The position numbers and the translations under genes were made by a program. This document shows positions 7,066 to 13,908 of a stretch of 13,908 nt of DNA, piece by piece (within the stretch, counting starts at the first letter, position 1; every line of letters begins with the position of its first letter). The notes beneath the pieces are model-generated. The model saw nothing but the letters and a program-made list of their open reading frames with translations. It was not told where the DNA came from and made no database searches. The DNA is from JBHHYR01 sp046757585 (lineage in GTDB: Bacteria > Desulfobacterota > Binatia > HRBIN30): assembly GCA_046757585.1 (NCBI GenBank), contig JBHHYR010000097.1, positions 1-13,908 of the forward strand, in the 5' to 3' direction.

Positions 7066-8610
7066 CTAACGTGCACGGGGACGGAGACCGAGTTCCTTCA
7101 TCTTGGTTTGGAGCGTCACACGACTGATCCCGAGTGCCCGGGCAGCATGGGACACGTTTCCTTTTTGTGTGTGTAGCACATGCGCGATGTAGTCCTTCTC
7201 GAAGGCCCGGCGCACCTGCTTTAGCGGGCCGACAAGCCGAACCTGTCCTGTCGTGGTGGCGGACGAGCGAACACGGTCGGACAAGTGGTCGAGCTCCAAG
7301 GCGGTCGCTTCGCCTGCAAGGGTGAGCGCCCGTTCGAGTTCATGTTGGAGTTCGCGCACATTACCTGGCCATGCATAGCGCACTAGGCAGTCCATGGTAG
7401 CTGGTGACACGGCCACCTCGCGCCTGCCCCATTTCTGCGTTAGTTGCTGCAGGCAGTGCCTTACCAGGAGCGGAATATCCTCACGGCGTTCCCGCAAGGG
7501 AGGCACGTGAATCGGAAACGCGCTGAGGCGGTAATACAGGTCTTCGCGGAACCGGCCGGCGCGCACCTCGCCGAGCAGGTCCTTGTTGGTTGCGGAGATC
7601 ACGCGTGTGTCCACCTGCCGGGGGGCCGTGCCTCCGACAGGGAGCAATTCGCCACGTTCCAACACGCGTAAGAGTTTGACCTGCATCGGCACGGGCGTGT
7701 CGCCTATCTCGTCGAGGAACATGGTGCCGCCGTTCGCGGCTTCGAAGAGGCCCAGCTTGTCCGCGTTTGCACCGGTGAACGCGCCCTTGCGGTACCCGAA
7801 CAGCTCGCTCTCCAGCAACGTCTCAGTGAAGGCGCCGCAGTTGACCGCAACGAACGGTCGTGCCTTGCGGGAGCTGTTAAAATGGATGGCGCGGGCGATG
7901 ACCTCCTTGCCGCTGCCCGTTTCACCCTGCAGCAGCACGGTAATCGGAGAGCTCAGAGCGCTTTCGACGAGACGGAAGACCCGTTCCATCGCCTGGCCCG
8001 TTCCCACGATGTCAGAGAATCGTTGCTGCAGGGGGCGTTCACGCGCGAGAATGGCCACTTCGTCGCGCAGCCGCGCTTCCGACAGCTTCAGCGTTTGGTA
8101 CAGGCGGGCATTCTCAATGGCGATGCCTATGCTACCGGCCAGCGCCTCGAGAAAGGCGAGTTCAGCCTGGAAGAACATCCCCTCACGCTTGTTGATGCAT
8201 TCGATGACACCGATGATGCCGTGCTGCGTCCGCAGGGGAGCGCACATGATCGAGCGCGTCTCGCCACCAGTCTGCTCGTCAACCTCGGCGTAGAACCGGC
8301 GATCGGCGCGGACGTCGGGAACCAGCAACGACTTTCCCGCTTGCACGACCGCACCGGCAATACCCCGTTCGGCGGGCATGCGCAGCTGCCGCAGGCGCTC
8401 AGCAACGGTAGAGTCCTGCGGGCTCACAAACGGGAAGTAGAGGTCGCGCCCCGTTTCATCGAGCAACACGACCGAGCACCCTTCGGCGTCCAAGAGTTCC
8501 TTTGTCTTCTCAACGACGAAGGGAAGTAAGTCGTTCAGTTCGATCAAGCCGTGCAGCGAGCGACTGACGTCATAGAGCAGCTCGAGCTTCTGGCGGGAGA
8601 TTTCCTCCAT
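7066..8610 (-). CDS. Sigma-54-dependent transcriptional activator (GAF-AAA+-Fis)
   Basis: A 514-residue enhancer-binding protein. Residues about 15-170 form a GAF sensor domain, so it responds to a small ligand or redox signal rather than to phosphorylation. The AAA+ domain (about 197-435) has Walker A GETGSGKE (229-236), the sigma-54 contact loop GAFTGA (276-281), Walker B TMFLDE (296-301), RFREDLYYRL (353-362) and WPGNVREL (414-421). The C-terminus is a Fis-type helix-turn-helix (about 465-508, NVSHAARALGISRVTLQTKM). All key residues are intact, so it should hydrolyse ATP and activate sigma-54 RNA polymerase. It follows the macro-domain gene by 26 bp on the same strand. The ATG at 8610 has no strong ribosome site, consistent with coupling. 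I found no convincing -24/-12 promoter in the window, so its targets are unknown. Confidence 0.95.
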   Translation of the reverse strand: MEEISRQKLELLYDVSRSLHGLIELNDLLPFVVEKTKELLDAEGCSVVLLDETGRDLYFPFVSPQDSTVAERLRQLRMPAERGIAGAVVQAGKSLLVPDVRADRRFYAEVDEQTGGETRSIMCAPLRTQHGIIGVIECINKREGMFFQAELAFLEALAGSIGIAIENARLYQTLKLSEARLRDEVAILARERPLQQRFSDIVGTGQAMERVFRLVESALSSPITVLLQGETGSGKEVIARAIHFNSSRKARPFVAVNCGAFTETLLESELFGYRKGAFTGANADKLGLFEAANGGTMFLDEIGDTPVPMQVKLLRVLERGELLPVGGTAPRQVDTRVISATNKDLLGEVRAGRFREDLYYRLSAFPIHVPPLRERREDIPLLVRHCLQQLTQKWGRREVAVSPATMDCLVRYAWPGNVRELQHELERALTLAGEATALELDHLSDRVRSSATTTGQVRLVGPLKQVRRAFEKDYIAHVLHTQKGNVSHAARALGISRVTLQTKMKELGLRPRAR

Positions 8611-8636
8611 CGCTGGATGCCACGTCGGACGTTCTG

Positions 8637-9176
8637 CTAATCAGCCCGCACCTCCGTCAGCACACGCTCGTAGGTCGCCAGGTCGCTCGCACTGAAGAGT
8701 ACGAAGCGCACGAGCTTGATGTCGGGATGCGCCGCCAGCGCGTCAGCGACCGCCTGCAGTGCAATCCGCGCGGCCTGAGCGACTGGGTAGCGATAGGCCC
8801 CCGTGCTAATGGATGGGAAGGCGAGGCTGGTCACACCGTGCGCCGCCGCAACCTCCATGCTGCGCCGGTAGGTACTGGCCAGCAACTCCGGCTCACCGCG
8901 CCTCCCGTCGCGATACACGGGACCAACAGCATGCACCACGTACTTGGCCCGCAGTTGCCCGGCCGTGGTGAGCTTGGCATCTCCCGTGGCGCACCCGCCG
9001 AGCCGCTTACACGCGGCAAGGATAGCAGGTCCGCCGGCTCGGTGAATGGCGCCATCCACCCCACCACCCCCGAGGAGCGTGCTGTTGGCAGCGTTGACGA
9101 TCGCCTCCGTATCCTGCTCGGTGATGTCCCCTCGAACCAGTTCGATCCTGCTACTCCCGATTGTGAGTTCCCGCAT
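8637..9176 (-). CDS. Macro-domain protein, O-acetyl-ADP-ribose deacetylase / ADP-ribosyl hydrolase type
   Basis: A 179-residue single macro domain of the MacroD/YmdB class. Family motifs: VRGDIT (14-19), AIVNAANSTLLGGGGVDGAI (25-44, with the Asn and Asp that contact the distal ribose), VVHAVGPVYRD (80-90) and AFPSISTGAYRYP (119-131). Such enzymes hydrolyse O-acetyl-ADP-ribose or remove ADP-ribose from acidic residues; some act on ADP-ribosylated nucleic acid. The frame is open up to 9491, but ATG 9176 is chosen because the domain begins there and GAGGTGG lies seven bases upstream, whereas the upstream part looks non-coding. It is first in a pair with the sigma-54 activator and divergent from proA. 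Substrate is not determinable from sequence. Confidence 0.93.
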   Translation of the reverse strand: MRELTIGSSRIELVRGDITEQDTEAIVNAANSTLLGGGGVDGAIHRAGGPAILAACKRLGGCATGDAKLTTAGQLRAKYVVHAVGPVYRDGRRGEPELLASTYRRSMEVAAAHGVTSLAFPSISTGAYRYPVAQAARIALQAVADALAAHPDIKLVRFVLFSASDLATYERVLTEVRAD

Positions 9177-9183
9177 GGCGATT

Positions 9184-9190
9184 CCACCTC
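9184..9190 (-). promoter_or_regulatory. Ribosome binding site deciding the macro-domain start
   Basis: GAGGTGG on the minus strand, seven bases before ATG 9176. It rules in the 179-residue product over the 284-residue open frame. Confidence 0.7.
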
Positions 9191-9388
9191 GTCTGTTCTC
9201 TACATCATCGCACGTGCATCGCTCAAACGCTGCGTTTCGACGAGAGACGTCCGCCTCGGAGGCGCGACACCGGTCACCACCAACCCTTGACGGGAGCAAA
9301 GGGCCGGAGGTGATCGGTGCCGCTGGGAGAAGCAGGTGAAGGGTGCTCGACACACCGGGAGCACCGCACAACCTCCGGGCACGGCGCT

Positions 9389-9416
9389 TTGCGTCCGCAG
9401 GCCAATGCTGTATCGT
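9389..9416 (+). promoter_or_regulatory. Possible promoter directly before proA
   Basis: TTGCGT (9389-9394) and TATCGT (9411-9416) with a 16-base spacer resemble -35/-10 elements. Transcription would start at about 9423, almost at the proA ATG, implying a leaderless message. The match is weak. The remainder of the divergent gap 9177-9423 shows no gene I can support. Confidence 0.2.
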
Positions 9417-9423
9417 CACGGAG

Positions 9424-10680
9424 ATGACCCTCGAGCACAGCGTCATCGCATTGTGTAAGGCCGCCCGGAAAGGGGCCCGCCTGCTGGCCACTGCCTCGCC
9501 AGAGACGAAACATGACTGCCTGCGCGAAGCGGCGCACCTGCTACGTGCAAATCAGCCGCATCTGCTCAACGTGAACCGCGAGGACGTGCGGCGCGGACGG
9601 GAGGCTGGGCTTTCCAGCGCGCTGCTTGACCGGCTCACCCTGACTGATGCTCGCGTGGACGGCATGGCGACGGGCCTCGAGGCGGTCGCCCGGCTTCCCG
9701 ACCCTGTTGGTGAAACCATCGCTCAATGGAGGCGCCCGAACGGCCTCGAAATCCGCCAGGTGCGCATCCCCCTTGGTGTCGTCGGGGTGATATACGAATC
9801 GCGCCCTAACGTCACGGCGGATGCCGCTGCCTTATGCCTCAAAGCTGGCAATGCCGTTGTGCTGAAAGGCGGCTCCGAGGCTCTGCGGACCAATGGCGCT
9901 ATCTCGAGCTTGCTGGCCGGAGCCGCAGCTGCGGCAGGCTTGCCTGAGACGGCCATCCAACTGATCGCCACCACGGATCGTGAAGCTGTTCAGGTGCTGC
10001 TGCAGCAGCACCAGTACGTTGACGTCATCATTCCGCGCGGTGGCGAGAGCCTGATCCGTGCCATCACCGAATTGTCTCGCATTCCGGTGATCCAACACTA
10101 CGCCGGCATTTGTCACACGTACGTGGACGAACACGCGGATCTTGCCATGGCCAAACGGATTTGCCTCAATGCGAAGGTGCAGCGTCCCGGCGTCTGCAAC
10201 GCAATGGAAAACCTGCTGGTGCATCAAGCGGTGGCGTCGAAGTTCCTGCCGGACGTGATCCGTGGATTGCGCGCCGCGGGTGTCGAAGTCCATGGCTGCG
10301 AGGACACCCGCCGCATCCTGGGTAACGTCGCGCCAGCGACGCAAGATGACTGGCGCACGGAGTACCTCGATCTGGTGCTGGCAGTAAAAGTGGTCGCCTC
10401 ACTGGAAGAGGCCCTTCAATTCATCAGTACCTACGGCACCGGTCATTCCGACGCCATCGTCACTGAGCACAAGGAACACGCACGTCGTTTTCTGGCGGCG
10501 GTAGATTCTGCAGTCGTGTACGTGAATGCATCCACACGATTTACCGATGGCTACGAATTTGGCTTCGGCGCGGAAGTCGGCATCTCGACGAATCGGTTGC
10601 ATGCGCGGGGACCGATGGGCTTGCGGGAACTGACGACGTACAAGTACACGGTCTACGGTAGCGGGCAGATCCGAGAGTGA
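9424..10680 (+). CDS. proA: Gamma-glutamyl phosphate reductase (proline biosynthesis)
   Basis: 418 residues, matching the family length (E. coli 417). It reduces gamma-glutamyl phosphate with NADPH to glutamate-5-semialdehyde in the cytoplasm, the second step of proline synthesis after ProB. Signatures: IPLGVVGVIYESRPNVTADA (115-134), KAGNAVVLKGGSEA (140-153), catalytic Cys258 in QRPGVCNAMENLLVH, and GPMGLRELTTYKY (396-408). ATG 9424 fits the family N-terminus; a GTG at 9343 in the same frame would add 27 residues that look unrelated. The GGAG right before the ATG is too close to work as a normal ribosome site. It heads the cluster proA-nadD-rsfS-lapAB; proB is not in the window. Confidence 0.96.
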   Translation: MTLEHSVIALCKAARKGARLLATASPETKHDCLREAAHLLRANQPHLLNVNREDVRRGREAGLSSALLDRLTLTDARVDGMATGLEAVARLPDPVGETIAQWRRPNGLEIRQVRIPLGVVGVIYESRPNVTADAAALCLKAGNAVVLKGGSEALRTNGAISSLLAGAAAAAGLPETAIQLIATTDREAVQVLLQQHQYVDVIIPRGGESLIRAITELSRIPVIQHYAGICHTYVDEHADLAMAKRICLNAKVQRPGVCNAMENLLVHQAVASKFLPDVIRGLRAAGVEVHGCEDTRRILGNVAPATQDDWRTEYLDLVLAVKVVASLEEALQFISTYGTGHSDAIVTEHKEHARRFLAAVDSAVVYVNASTRFTDGYEFGFGAEVGISTNRLHARGPMGLRELTTYKYTVYGSGQIRE

Positions 10681-10716
10681 CGCGGTCCTATTGCGGGTAC
10701 GCAACGGGCGGCAGAC

Positions 10717-11406
10717 GTGAGCAAGGCGGTGATTGCCCCACGGGAGCGGCGCGTCGGCATTCTCGGCGGCACCTTCAATCCCATTCACATCGGCCACCTG
10801 CGCAGTGCGGAAGAGGTGCGCGAGGAGCAGCACCTCGACCGCGTGCTGTTCGTTCCCAGCGCAACCCCGCCTCACAAGCGAACCGACGGGCTCGTTGCCG
10901 CCCGGCACCGCTTGGCCATGGTGCAGCGGGCGATCGCGGGCAATCCGTACTTTCGCGTTTCCACGATCGAGATCGACCGCCGCGGCCGGTCGTATTCAGT
11001 CGATACGCTACGCTGCCTGCGGGCCCGCATGCGGCACACGCGGTTCTTCTTCATCATGGGTATCGATGCGTTTCGCGAGATCGCCACCTGGAAGGACTAC
11101 CGGAGCATTTTCCTCCTCTGCGACCTCGTCGTCACTTCCCGACCGCCCGTTGCCGCGCCGGCGCTCCGGGCCGCGCTCCCTGTTGCTGTGCGTCGGGAGT
11201 TTTGCTACCGTTTGCCAGGCAGCGTGTTGGAGCACAGCACAGGGCATCAGGTGATCTTCCAGCGGGTCAGCGGATTGGCTGTTTCTGCCTCTGCTATCCG
11301 GCACCGCCTAGGCCATCGTCTGTCCGTTCGTTACCTACTTCCTCCCGCCGTTGAGCGGTACATTGCGCAGCACCGATTGTACACGCGCAGGGTCAGACCG
11401 CGTTGA
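10717..11406 (+). CDS. nadD: Nicotinate-mononucleotide adenylyltransferase
   Basis: 229 residues, normal for NadD. It joins nicotinate mononucleotide and ATP to deamido-NAD in NAD biosynthesis. Nucleotidyltransferase motifs: GGTFNPIHIGHL (17-28), FVPSATPPHK (45-54), RSYSVDTL (91-98), GIDAFREIATWKDY (115-128) and the C-terminal SASAIRHRL (190-198), the S-x-x-x-I-R ATP-binding motif. GTG 10717 is the start that gives the usual short N-terminus. The gene begins 36 bp after proA and its stop overlaps the rsfS start by four bases. Confidence 0.95.
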   Translation: MSKAVIAPRERRVGILGGTFNPIHIGHLRSAEEVREEQHLDRVLFVPSATPPHKRTDGLVAARHRLAMVQRAIAGNPYFRVSTIEIDRRGRSYSVDTLRCLRARMRHTRFFFIMGIDAFREIATWKDYRSIFLLCDLVVTSRPPVAAPALRAALPVAVRREFCYRLPGSVLEHSTGHQVIFQRVSGLAVSASAIRHRLGHRLSVRYLLPPAVERYIAQHRLYTRRVRPR

Positions 11407-11804
11407 CGCACACTGAAGCGCGCAAAAAGGCGCTGCTCTGCGTGAGGTTCGCCCTCGAGAAGAAGGCGTACGATCTCGTGCTCCTGGAAGTCGGACAGCT
11501 GACTTCCTTGGCGGACTACTTTCTGATCTGCACCGGCCGGTCCGACACGCAGGTTCAAGCTATCACGCAAAGCATTGAACAGAACCTGCAGCGCCATGGC
11601 GTTCGGCCTGCGTCGGTCGAAGGCTACACACACGGACAGTGGGTTGTGGTCGATTATGGCGACGTCGTCGTGCACGTGTTTTACGAGCCGGTGCGCGAAT
11701 TCTACGACCTCGAACGTCTGTGGGCCCGTGCACCACAGGTCAGGTTGCCGGAACCGTACAGTAGCCAGGTCCGAGAGCTGCGCCTTGTCGGCGAAGCGCG
11801 ATAA
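11403..11804 (+). CDS. rsfS: Ribosomal silencing factor RsfS (Iojap/DUF143)
   Basis: 133 residues. RsfS binds ribosomal protein L14 (uL14) and blocks subunit joining when nutrients are scarce. Family motifs: DYFLICTGRSDTQVQAI (38-54), GYTHGQWVVVDYGDVVVHVF (74-93) and REFYDLERLW (98-107). The start is TTG at 11403, overlapping the nadD stop as TTGA, which suggests coupled translation. No in-frame ATG exists near the expected N-terminus and a GTG at 11442 would cut into the conserved first helix. nadD-rsfS adjacency is common in bacteria, which supports both calls. Confidence 0.93.
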   Translation: MTHTEARKKALLCVRFALEKKAYDLVLLEVGQLTSLADYFLICTGRSDTQVQAITQSIEQNLQRHGVRPASVEGYTHGQWVVVDYGDVVVHVFYEPVREFYDLERLWARAPQVRLPEPYSSQVRELRLVGEAR

Positions 11805-11830
11805 CCCGTAACCGAAGAAGGTGGAAGCTG

Positions 11831-13123
11831 ATGAAACGAGCTGTCGCCGTCATCATAGGCATCGCCATGCTGTGCGTGGTCGCGTATCTCTCCTGGCTGA
11901 ACCCGACGGCGGCGGAGTTCCGCTTCACGCCAACGCGTCAGGTGGAGGCGCCGCTCGGCGCGTTGATGATATTCGCTTTCCTTGTAGGTGCGCTGCTGGT
12001 CCTGGCAATGGTGGCCATTCAGGCGGGCCGGCGCGCACTGGCTGCGTGGCGCCACGAACGGGGACACCGGCGGAGCGAGCGGATCGCTTCCTGGGAGGAA
12101 CGCGGGGAACAGCTCGTATGGAACGGCCAGTTGCAGCAGGGCCGGGCGTTGCTGCAGAAAGCATGGCAGCGACGCCCTGGGAACGCTCATGCTCTCCTGG
12201 CGCTGGCGGCCTCGTATCGCGACACCGGGGAACTGCAGCGCGCTCGCGCGCTATTGGTTAAGGCGGCCAGTCAGCATCAGACAAATCCGGAAGTCTTGTA
12301 TGCACTGGCGCAAGCACACCGCGCCGCTGGCGACTTGCTCCCCTGTATCGACGTACTCGAACGCCTGCGTGCCCTGCGACCGCGCGCACCGCGTGTCCTA
12401 CGCGCTCTGCGCGACCGTTACGTGGACACCGACCGGTGGCAGGAGGCCGCCACGCTGCAGGAAGCACTGGTTGCGGAGCTACGCGACAGCGACCAGGCAG
12501 CGCGCGAACGCGACTACCTGCTCGCGCTCCGCTACCAAGTCGGCGTCCGCCTCCGCGACCCGCGGGCTCGGGTGCAGGCCTTGGAGGCGCTCGCCGACGG
12601 CTACTCCGCCTCTGTACCGATCCTGGTCAGCTTGGGGGAGGCATTGCTCGCCGAGGGCCGGGAAGACGAAGCGTCAGTCGTATGGGAGCGTGCGCTGCGC
12701 AGGACGCCACGGACGGTGCTGGTCGAACGCCTTGTCGGCATTGCCACGGAACCACGCCACCGGGAACGGCTTCGCAGCATCCTCCGTAAGCTCCGAGCCG
12801 ACAAGGTGCAGCAAGACAACCTCCGTCTCCTCCTCGCTCAGCTGCATCTCGCGGACGGCGCAGTCGACGAAGCGGCAAAAGAGCTCGAGGCGATTGCACG
12901 ACCCGCCAATGCTCCTGCCCTGCTGCAGGACCTCCAGGCACAGGTGCACTCCCGCCGCGGTCAGTTGGAGCAGGCCGTGGCGGTGTACGCCCGCTGCGAC
13001 AACGACAGCGCCCCGTATCACTGCATCCAATGCGACCGCACAACGACCCACTGGGCCGGGTTTTGCACGGCTTGCAAGCACTGGGATTCGTATCGGTCCG
13101 CAGTCGAGATCGCCCTGCAGTGA
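11831..13123 (+). CDS. LapA-LapB fusion protein: DUF1049 membrane domain, TPRs and Cys4 rubredoxin-like tail
   Basis: 430 residues. Residues about 1-75 match LapA: two membrane helices (about 4-22 and 43-64) around a short SWLNPTAAEFRF loop, then a basic stretch. Residues about 88-390 are tetratricopeptide repeats like LapB (YciM), for example GNAHALLALAASYRDTGELQ. The C-terminus carries a rubredoxin-like metal site, YHCIQCDRTT...FCTACKHWDSY, with Cys398, 401, 412 and 415 all present. In E. coli, LapA and LapB are separate inner-membrane proteins; LapB helps FtsH degrade LpxC and so tunes LPS synthesis. Here one chain would do both parts, facing the cytoplasm. AAGGTGG six bases before ATG 11831 fixes the start. 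It begins 26 bp after rsfS, so it is probably last in the operon. Confidence 0.9.
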   Translation: MKRAVAVIIGIAMLCVVAYLSWLNPTAAEFRFTPTRQVEAPLGALMIFAFLVGALLVLAMVAIQAGRRALAAWRHERGHRRSERIASWEERGEQLVWNGQLQQGRALLQKAWQRRPGNAHALLALAASYRDTGELQRARALLVKAASQHQTNPEVLYALAQAHRAAGDLLPCIDVLERLRALRPRAPRVLRALRDRYVDTDRWQEAATLQEALVAELRDSDQAARERDYLLALRYQVGVRLRDPRARVQALEALADGYSASVPILVSLGEALLAEGREDEASVVWERALRRTPRTVLVERLVGIATEPRHRERLRSILRKLRADKVQQDNLRLLLAQLHLADGAVDEAAKELEAIARPANAPALLQDLQAQVHSRRGQLEQAVAVYARCDNDSAPYHCIQCDRTTTHWAGFCTACKHWDSYRSAVEIALQ

Positions 13124-13134
13124 CCGCGGTACCC

Positions 13135-13752
13135 CTACGCGGCCCTCGGAACGTACCCGTTCGATTCCAGGTAGGAGAGTATTCGCCCGAGACACTCGCC
13201 CTCCGACTCGCGGTCGGTGCGCACGACGATCTCGGGATGTAGGGGAACCTCATAGGGAGCGGTGATCCCCGTGAACTCTCGAATCTCCCCGGCGCGTGCC
13301 TTCTTGTAATGCCCCTTCGGGTCTCGGCGCGCGCATTCCTCCACGGGGCATTCCACGTAGACCTCCACGAACTGGCCGTCCTCCATAATGCGGCGCACCT
13401 GATCGCGATCGGCCCGATAGGGTGAGATAAAGGCGGTAATGTTGACCATACCTGCCAGAGTAAACAGCTTGGCGACCTCACCAATACGCCGGATGTTCTC
13501 ATTCCGATCCGCCGGCGAGAAGCCGAGGTCCTTGTTCAATCCGTGACGGATATTGTCTCCGTCCAAGACGTACGCGTGTACGTCTCGATCCCACAGGGCC
13601 TTTTCCAACGCCACCGCCAACGTCGATTTTCCGGAGGCGGGCAGACCCGTCAGCCAGATCGTACAGGCCTTGTGGCCAGTCACTGCCTCCCGATCCGCCT
13701 TGGTCACTGTACCAGCATGCCACACCACATGCTTCGATTTTACGTTTGCCAT
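13135..13752 (-). CDS. cysC: Adenylylsulfate (APS) kinase
   Basis: 205 residues from ATG 13752, close to E. coli CysC (201). It phosphorylates adenosine 5'-phosphosulfate with ATP to PAPS, the donor for sulfate reduction or sulfotransferases. Motifs: P-loop GLPASGKST (36-44; the common form is GLSGSGKST), DGDNIRHGLNKDLGFS (64-79), FISPYRADRD (108-117, with Ser110 at the phosphoenzyme position) and KKARAGEIREFTGITAPYE (150-168). ATG 13752 gives the family N-terminus (VVWHAGTVTKADRE) and has AAAGG ten bases upstream; ATG 13785 would add 11 residues. It converges on lapAB. No sulfurylase gene (cysN, cysD or sat) is visible, though one could lie upstream beyond the window. Confidence 0.95.
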   Translation of the reverse strand: MANVKSKHVVWHAGTVTKADREAVTGHKACTIWLTGLPASGKSTLAVALEKALWDRDVHAYVLDGDNIRHGLNKDLGFSPADRNENIRRIGEVAKLFTLAGMVNITAFISPYRADRDQVRRIMEDGQFVEVYVECPVEECARRDPKGHYKKARAGEIREFTGITAPYEVPLHPEIVVRTDRESEGECLGRILSYLESNGYVPRAA

Positions 13753-13799
13753 TGCGTGCAAACCTTTCGCGTGTCCAGACTTCATGACGGTTCTTAACG

Positions 13800-13831
13800 G
13801 ACGGCGCTCGTCCTCTCAAGTCCGCGCCGTC
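13800..13831. repeat. Inverted repeat in the cysC leader
   Basis: GACGGCGC (13800-13807) and GCGCCGTC (13824-13831) are perfect 8-base inverted arms with a 16-base loop, about 50-80 bp upstream of the cysC ATG at 13752. It could be a leader hairpin or an operator. No T-run follows on either strand, so a terminator is unlikely. The rest of 13832-13908 shows no gene or motif I can support. Confidence 0.4.
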
Positions 13832-13908
13832 TCCCATGGCGCAGCGCTAGCCTTGCGGGGACCACCTGCGCCGGGTAAAAACCGCTATTAGATGCATATC
13901 ACGATGGT

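Noticed and set aside
9177..9491. The macro-domain frame stays open upstream and would give a 284-residue protein.
   Set aside because: The domain begins at the ATG at 9176, which has a strong GAGGTGG site. The extension is Arg/Cys-rich, overlaps the start of proA and resembles no domain.
13159..13168. GTTCGATTCC, which resembles a tRNA T-loop.
   Set aside because: It lies inside the cysC coding sequence, has no matching T-stem and no D-arm or anticodon arm around it.
11988..13265. A 425-codon plus-strand ORF overlapping lapAB.
   Set aside because: It is an Arg/Ser/Cys-rich frame shadowing the LapA-LapB coding sequence, with no motifs of its own.

Overview
The window reads as GC-rich bacterial chromosome (roughly 60% GC by eye) from a Gram-negative, didermic organism. 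Evidence for an outer membrane is a LapA/LapB-type lipopolysaccharide-control protein plus two proteins with export signals. A Cys-rich repeat of the CGNGxxEPGEQCDDGN type in a secreted dehydrogenase points to the deltaproteobacterial-type groups where this repeat is common (Myxococcota, Binatota and relatives). That placement is inference. Nothing in the window looks like a phage, transposon, CRISPR array, rRNA or tRNA.

Layout from left to right. (1) 1-705, minus: the 5' part of an exported DUF547 protein whose C-terminus runs off the window. It is absent from simple ORF lists because it has no stop inside the window. (2) 869-6364, plus: an MFS symporter, a close DedA homologue, a cytoplasmic HEAT-repeat protein of unknown job, and an exported PQQ-type sugar dehydrogenase with an N-terminal Cys-rich module. 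The first is separated from dedA by about 250 bp. The last three are tightly spaced and could be co-transcribed. (3) 6365-7065: a 700-bp stretch without a large gene. It holds two tandem, minus-strand single-span membrane microproteins with Shine-Dalgarno-like sites, a near-perfect 22-bp palindrome upstream of them, and several short inverted repeats. (4) 7066-9176, minus: a macro-domain hydrolase followed 26 bp later by a GAF/AAA+/Fis sigma-54 activator, which looks like a two-gene operon. (5) 9424-13123, plus: proA, nadD, rsfS and a lapA-lapB fusion, closely spaced or overlapping. (6) 13135-13752, minus: cysC (APS kinase), convergent with the lapAB gene with only 11 bp between stop codons.

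Most genes are housekeeping: proline synthesis (proA), NAD synthesis (nadD), ribosome silencing (rsfS), LPS homeostasis (lapAB), PAPS synthesis (cysC) and undecaprenyl-phosphate/membrane homeostasis (dedA). The points most worth a second look are the LapA-LapB fusion with an intact rubredoxin-type Cys4 tail, the microprotein pair with its palindrome, the macro-domain/sigma-54 activator pair, and the Cys-rich N-terminal module on the dehydrogenase. I found no convincing wholly new multi-gene system. The microprotein locus is the least explained part of the window.
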